Assembly: GCF_022605725.1 (NCBI RefSeq) | Contig: NC_065548.1 | Coordinates: 38,929,131 to 38,993,130, forward strand | Direction of reading: 5' to 3' | From: Anthonomus grandis grandis | Lineage: Eukaryota; Arthropoda; Insecta; Coleoptera; Curculionidae | DNA: 64,000 bases | The notes under the pieces: generated by a model | Told to the model about the DNA's origin: nothing | The model's input: the letters and a program-made list of their open reading frames with translations, nothing else | The model's database searches: none | Program-made: the position numbers and the translations under genes | Shown: one piece after another, positions 58,565-64,000 of the stretch | Position numbering within the stretch: position 1 is the stretch's first letter | Layout: every line of letters begins with the position of its first letter

Positions 58565-59100
58565 GATGCGATTTCGTGAGTTTCTTAAGGATTAAGGCTG
58601 GGTGGCATAAATTTTAGATTTCAAATATTCAAGAAGAAATCAAGGGATGACAAGTGGTGTGATCTCACGGGCTCTTCGATAGTAACCCTTCTTTCAATCC
58701 ATTTGCCAGGAAATATTTAATTCGAAAACTCCATACAGGTAATACATAATGGAAAGCATCTTCGTCTTGCTGAAATATCGGATATTCATCAGGGCAATGT
58801 TTAACATTTTCCATAATTTTAGGAGCTAAATTAATGGCTTCAGTAAGTCTATATAATTTCGTTTTAAATTTTGTGGTAAGAAGAATGGTCCAATTTTATT
58901 TTTAGGATATTGTGTATGAAGTAGATCCTTGAATTCGTGTCGGACAAGTAACGATATTTGTTTCAATTAACAGTACCGCTAAGAAAGAATTGATATTTAT
59001 CTAAGAAACAAACATTAAAGAGGATATTTCGAAGCATTTACAATTAGTTCGGACTTTCCAAAATTGTAAACAGCACCTATCATCACAGTAACTTAAGAAT
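58560..59100 (-). pseudogene. Tc1/mariner transposase relic F
   Basis: The minus strand reads DDRCCLQFWKVRT near 59080, ILFNVCFLDKYQFFLSGTVN near 59010-58960 (CFSDExxFFLNGTVN with the catalytic Asp region), and YRYLSDTNSRIYF. YPIFQQDEDAFHYVLPVWSF near 58780 has the second Asp, with Glu after it instead of Gly. After a one-base shift it continues FPGKWIERRVTIEEPVRSHHLSSLDFF near 58680-58640. Corrected for the shift, about 41 residues separate the last two Asp. It is closest to the transposases of A and E. No TIRs were found around it, and the N-terminal third is missing. Confidence 0.72.
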
Positions 59101-59104
59101 AAAC

Positions 59105-62100
59105 AGTCATTTATCATATCAAAAGAAAATAACGCTTCAGAAATAATGAATTATCCACCTCAAGAATTTTACTAAAGATAAACTCTAATTATAGTTAGAT
59201 AAACAACAACTTTGTTATTTTAAAATGTTTTTAATATTGTTACGGTTTTTTAGCATCAAACTTTATTTAAATATTAAAATATTATAATATAATTTGACAA
59301 TGTTGCTAAAATCCTAAGTAAACCGTTTTGAAAGTGGAAAGCAACCATGCCTTAGGCTCATAAGGAAAAGCCTGCATAAAAAATCAATCTTAATTTTATA
59401 AGTTTTAATCATAAAATTTTGACCAGCTTAGCAAATAACCATTAGTAAAATTATAGAATACAAATATTCAATAATTAACATTTTTTTTATATAAAATTAC
59501 CTTATTATGAAAAGTAAAAATCAGATTAGAGCATAATCTGGACTAGGTTGATAGTGTTGGTTCATTGATGTTGCATTTGGTGCAGTTCGAAGGATTTGCA
59601 GATGCAGGAGATATTTGGTTTGCATATTGGTCAAGCGCTAATTAAATTATAGGAATTAAAGGATATTTCATTACGTGTGAGGTTTGCAATAATTGGTTAA
59701 GCAACATTGGATGGTCTTTCTTTTCATATATTTTAGGTAAAGTCTTACCAGTTTCTATTTCAGTAAAATTGTAAACAATTTAATTCTCAAACCAAAATAT
59801 TGATTTTCTTTTTAAGATCTCATTCTTCTTTTATTATTATTGTGATTGGTATTTTCTTAAAGATCTTACAGTACCACCTAGTAAATTTTAGCGGTTGTCT
59901 ACAAGTTTAAAAACAAATTTATATACGATAAAATTGAACATTAATTTTATTCTTAAGGGAGGAGGTTAAGTTGAGTTTAAGATTTTTTTTTTGAAAGTCA
60001 TAGATTTTCTGTAGATTTTTAGTTTGGAGACGTATATTTTAAATAAATATTCATGATTCTAGATTAATTGATTTGTCTATAAGCTGTGTCATAGGCGCAC
60101 GTTGCACTTTTAATTACGTTAGCATTTATTTTTATTTATGCATTTTTTTATATTTTTATTTAAATTTCAGTTGATAAGTTAATTAAATATTTTGGCATAT
60201 AAAATTATATCGTGGTTATAATTATATGTATATTACATTCTTAATATTTCCTGCTTTAGCTTTTGGGCCATATTTAGCACCATTATAAGGGAAAATTGGG
60301 GTGTCATTGCAGAAGGCTATTTAAAGCAGGTGGAACTTATGTTCTTCTGTTAAGTTTATTTGGCTTATTACTATTAATCACGCCACTCTGGTGGGCTAGC
60401 TGAAAACAATTTAAGCCCTTGATATCCCTGTTCCATTTAGATTTATAATTTTTTTTTTGTAAGAAGTCTTTTAAAATATTATTTTTATCATTATACCCAA
60501 AAATTATAGGGAATATCTTAATTGAAATAATAAAACTATAAAAATTCTATGAAAATTAATAATAAAAACATGACTATGACACATATACGTATAACATACC
60601 TTAATATAAATTTTGATTTATTTTGCATAACAAGGAAAAAAATTATAAAGTGTCTATTTCTATTTATTTTAGGCCACCCGGTATATAAGTAAATTAATAC
60701 AAAATCAAAAAGTATGATCTAGTGTTACCAAATATTCTTTAATATAGCCAAAGCAAACTTGTTAGTTTTTTTGTTATATTTACTCTCTGTTTCTGTCAAT
60801 TTTCTTCTAAAACTTAGCAGCCATTTCATTTAAAAAAATTAAAGCTGCTCTTATAGATTAGCTGAAGTGCCGATTTTGTTTGGATCCATGCGATACAGTA
60901 GCTCAATAGGCACTCACTTCAATAGTAATTTTATTTTCTGTATTAGGAGCTAAATGGATATTTTTAATTGATCTTTAGCTTTGCATCGACGTTGTTGCCA
61001 AACTTTTTGGAAGATTATAGCTGTAATAATTTTAAATATAATAAGGAGGTCTTGGAATGCTTTGTTAAGTTGATTTTTGCCAGTTTATGGTAAATCAAAA
61101 AAATTCCACCAGTACGAGTGAATTTTGTCACTATCGGGTGATGTTTCACTATTTTCTAAGTATGTTAATTATCTTTTGAGTTTATTTTGGCCATAGCGAC
61201 ACTTTTTTTCTGGCATATTTTTGTTTTATTATTGTTATTGTTTCTCCAAATTTGAAAATGTTCCTAATAGCATATATTTTAATAGAGTCAATAATTGCGA
61301 GATTTTTTTAATATCTTATTGACAGCAGTGTTTATTTAGTTTTTTAATTAAAACATTTTCTCAGTTCTTTTGGATTATTGTTTTTTTGATCATTGATCCT
61401 ACACTGTTAATTTTTTAAGCATACAATGTTACTGTTAAGTTTTAATCCTGCAATGTAGCTTTATTTCCAAAAGTTATTTCTTTAATACTTTTATGTATAA
61501 ATAAGGTTTATAAATAAATACACTTCCATCTAATTAGTAAATCAATTTGATTTTAGGGTACCTTAAAAGGATAGATAATATTATACACAGTAACATCAAT
61601 TAATTTAATTACAACTAATTATTAGAAGGTATTATAAAAATCATACTTTCAAATAAGCGGAAAGTTTCGGTTGATTTCTGTTTATTTTTTGACGATGTAA
61701 GATCAAAGCCATTTAATTAAAACTACAACAGAATTATAATTTTAATGAATTAATAAATCACCTGATAAGCTTTTTACTTTTACCTATTTCAAAAAGTATA
61801 AAGTTAGAATATTGATTTTGACATATTGCGTTTATCCGTGTTTCTAATTATTTTACCTAATAGAAACGTCCAGTATGCATGATTGTTTTTTTTGTCAATT
61901 TATCGTTGAGAATAAAGCTTTTTTTTCCTGTAAGCGAGTTATTTTCGTTTTAAATGCATCCAATTTACTTTTTGTGTCACAATAGATACCGTTTGCATGC
62001 TTGTAGCTAATGGAAAATAAACGCGAGTATAAGCACGTATCTACAACACGTAACATACCAAATGAGACAATGCCGTGTACATATCTGTGTTAAAATTGGA

Positions 62101-62290
62101 TTTTTAGACATACATAGGTGGTAAAATATAACAAAATTCGTCGTTGTTATTGTATTTTTATTCTAGAGATTTTTAGAGTTATTATTAAATACATATTAAG
62201 ATATTAAGAAACTAATATTTATAAGCACAATGAATGTCATCAAGAAAGAGGAAAAATGGATAAAATATCAAAATTTTACTTTGATGTTTG
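59105..62290. other. AT-rich stretch, no gene recognised
   Basis: Six-frame reading gives nothing family-like. A lone GGCCACCCGGTATA at 60673-60686 resembles a Tc1/mariner-type end but has no partner. Confidence 0.5.
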
Positions 62291-62297
62291 CAGTATA

Positions 62298-62660
62298 CAA
62301 GGTCGGGAACGTAAGATTACCCGTTGTCCAAAATAATGGCAATATCGCCTCTTCTCATCGATGGGCAACAGAGGTATTTGTTCTTTTTATTTTTTACAGA
62401 ATAATAATAATAATGTCGGCATGCCTCATTTTGTTGTGTGACTGCACTGTTGAATATTAAAGTGCTATTATTTTCATCTCATTTATTTAATATGGCTTTT
62501 TATATGCCTCTTGAAACAGATCAAAGTATTAAATGATTTTATCGATGCAATTTCACAGTACAATATAAGGCTTTGTTTTTACTTATATTTGAAAACATTC
62601 TAATGAAATTCACGAACACACTTTTATTGGCAACGTCAAAAAACAAACTCTAACCTAACT
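62298..62660 (+). mobile_element. C-family Tc1/mariner 5' end, copy C3
   Basis: TA (62296-62297) precedes CAAGGTCGGGAACG, and GATTACCCGTTGTCC and AAATAATGGCAATATCGCC follow. These align with the start of C2 (46075) and the minus-strand start of C1. About 195 bp in, an ATG at 62492 opens a decayed transposase N-terminus reading MAFYMPLETDQSIK, FYRCNFTVQYKALF and TFEN-like residues, matching C1 MAVYTPSERIQLTKWFYGG. The remainder of the element is not recognisable past about 62660, so this is a truncated copy. Confidence 0.72.
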
Positions 62661-62669
62661 AGCCTTGAC

Positions 62670-63075
62670 TGTCGTTTAAAATTTTCCAAGGTAAAAACTG
62701 ACTAAACAATTAAAACTGAATGAAATCAGTGACGAAGCGCGTCCTTTTTAAAGCCCGATGAAAAAATTTCGAAATATTTAGAATTTTCTTCATTATTTTT
62801 GCCGAAAGAGACCAATAATTTTAGAAGAATACTGATAGGCAAAGCAAGCAAGTATACAAATTCTAGATAATGTAAAATACAGGGATTTATAATAATATAA
62901 CCTAAATAACCTAAATTGTGGCCAAAATGAAGCCCTCAGACAAAATGAACTTCTTAAAAACTAGACACTATAGAAGCAAATATTAATGTAAACGTAAGTA
63001 AAACCCTGAGTAAGCCCTACTAATCAACTTTTAACTACAAAATATGAATAAAATAGTGCAAACATTAGAAGAATA
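62670..63075. other. No gene recognised
   Basis: It lies between C3 and the gypsy relic and shows no LTR signature I could confirm. Confidence 0.4.
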
Positions 63076-63079
63076 ATTT

Positions 63080-63840
63080 ACGTGGTGACCACATGAAACG
63101 GACCTTCTAAATCCCAAGGACTTTTGCCCTCCGTGGATTATATAACCATACTCTGTCGCCGATCGGTAGAATTCGCCTTTATGTCGATATTACGTGATTT
63201 CATTTTGTTACTTTCTAGATGAAGTTTATCCCTTACCTCTCCATGGACCATTTGTAAACGCTGTTGTAGATGCTCGACGTACTCCTCAAAGCTTTCCGTC
63301 TTGTCGGGTCTCCCAGTAATAATGTCCAAAGGTAAACGAAGTTCATTACCAAATACCAATTTTGTCGGGCTTTTTCCAGTAGATTTGTGGATAGAAGAAC
63401 GATATGCCAATAGGAATGGTTGTATACAGATATCCCAGTTGGTTTGCTTGGAGTTTACCACAATTCTCAAATAGGTTTCCAATGTGTGATTAAATCTTTC
63501 AACCATTCCATCTGAAAGTGTAAGGGAGCTTACACTTGCGGGTTTTATTGATTCCCAGCAACTGGCAGACTTGTTGAAATATTCGTGACAAAAAGTTCCT
63601 TCCTTAATCTGAATGTATCTTTCTGAGGACACCAAATCGACAAATTCAGTTCTGGAACAGCACTTCAGCTACTGTCATTGCTTCTTGGTTTGGAATAGGA
63701 TAAACCTCAGGCCACTTACTAAAGTAATCTATAGCAACAAGAGCATATCGATTTCTGGAGCTACTAGTAAGAAAAGGTAATAGATGATACAAATGAGGCC
63801 ACGAGAACTCTTATGATGTAAGGGAATCTTCGGCAGATCA
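63080..63840 (-). pseudogene. Ty3/gypsy integrase relic
   Basis: The minus strand reads NRYALVAIDYFSKWPEVYPIPNQE near 63760-63690 (first catalytic Asp). VAEVLFQN, a stop and CRFGVL follow, then HSDQG-equivalent sequence near 63610 (second Asp). From 63635 comes the longest frame with DGMVERFNHTLE (catalytic Glu), NWDICIQPFLLAYRSS, STGKSPTKLVFGNELRLP and VEHLQQRLQMVHGEVRDKL. DRVWLYNPR near 63150 and GPF-like residues near 63095 are the C-terminal domain. Integrase inserts the retroelement cDNA. At least two frameshifts and one stop. The zinc-binding N-terminus, RT and LTRs are outside the window or lost; sequence beyond 63840 is no longer recognisable. Confidence 0.87.
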
Positions 63841-64000
63841 TGACTACTACCAAAAATAATACATATAAAAAAAATGGTGAGACCCAGTGTTACATACGCA
63901 GCACTAATATAGTGGCATCTTGCAGAGAGGGAGACTTCTTATTCTGACAACCTGTAAGTCCTTATGAAGAAAGAAAAACTGTCTATATTAAATCGTCTCT

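Noticed and set aside
60673..60686. GGCCACCCGGTATA, like the inverted end of copy A
   Set aside because: There is no partner terminus and no transposase within several kb, and only about ten bases match.

Overview
The window looks like repeat-dense nuclear DNA of an insect. It is strongly AT-rich, and every coding signal I can name belongs to a transposable element (TE). The mixture fits an arthropod and possibly a beetle, but no host gene is present to test that: CR1/Jockey-group LINEs, an RTE-like LINE, an RNase H LINE, Penelope RT, hAT, Harbinger, a gypsy integrase, and several Tc1/mariner families whose transposases start MVYxxAER and have a DD41D-like catalytic spacing. I see no rRNA, tRNA, CRISPR array or prokaryotic feature, and no intact host gene. 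One possible intron-bearing P-like relic lies at 10550-11032.

Layout. 1081-5310: nearly full-length minus-strand CR1/Jockey-group LINE with an open 926-codon ORF2 and an ORF1 cut by a single stop. 7504-10510: older decayed relative. 10550-11500: short relics. 12556-14511: Tc1/mariner copy A with ~297-bp terminal inverted repeats (TIRs). 16440-18345: two LINE fragments. 18777-22432: hAT element with an 8-bp target duplication, split by Tc1/mariner copy B (19534-20747). 22970-26165: two LINE RT relics, one split by Tc1/mariner copy C1 (24399-26068). 28332-30782: Harbinger relic. 31335-33924: LINE endonuclease relic running into Tc1/mariner copy D1. 34380-34760 and 40140-40915: Penelope relics. 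36690-40050: RTE-like LINE split by Tc1/mariner copy E (37545-39825). 41945-45080: two LINE relics flanking copy D2 (42440-44138). 46075-47094: internally deleted copy C2. 48280-51100: RNase H LINE relic. 52200-54925: 5'-truncated Jockey-clade LINE. 58560-59100: transposase relic F. 62298-62660: C-family 5' end C3. 63080-63840: gypsy integrase relic. The gaps are AT-rich with no recognisable gene.

The genes do not form a pathway; they record successive insertions. Cut-and-paste elements sit inside older elements (B in hAT, C1 and E in LINEs, D1 against a LINE). The least expected structure is in the Tc1/mariner copies. In A, D and E a second standard terminus (TA followed by CAGGG) lies inside the long TIR, so a transposase core appears boxed in an outer inverted module. 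The outer modules of A and D are related although their transposases are clearly different. In B each end is itself a 210-220 bp mini-element. This layered-end architecture is the main candidate for something undescribed.
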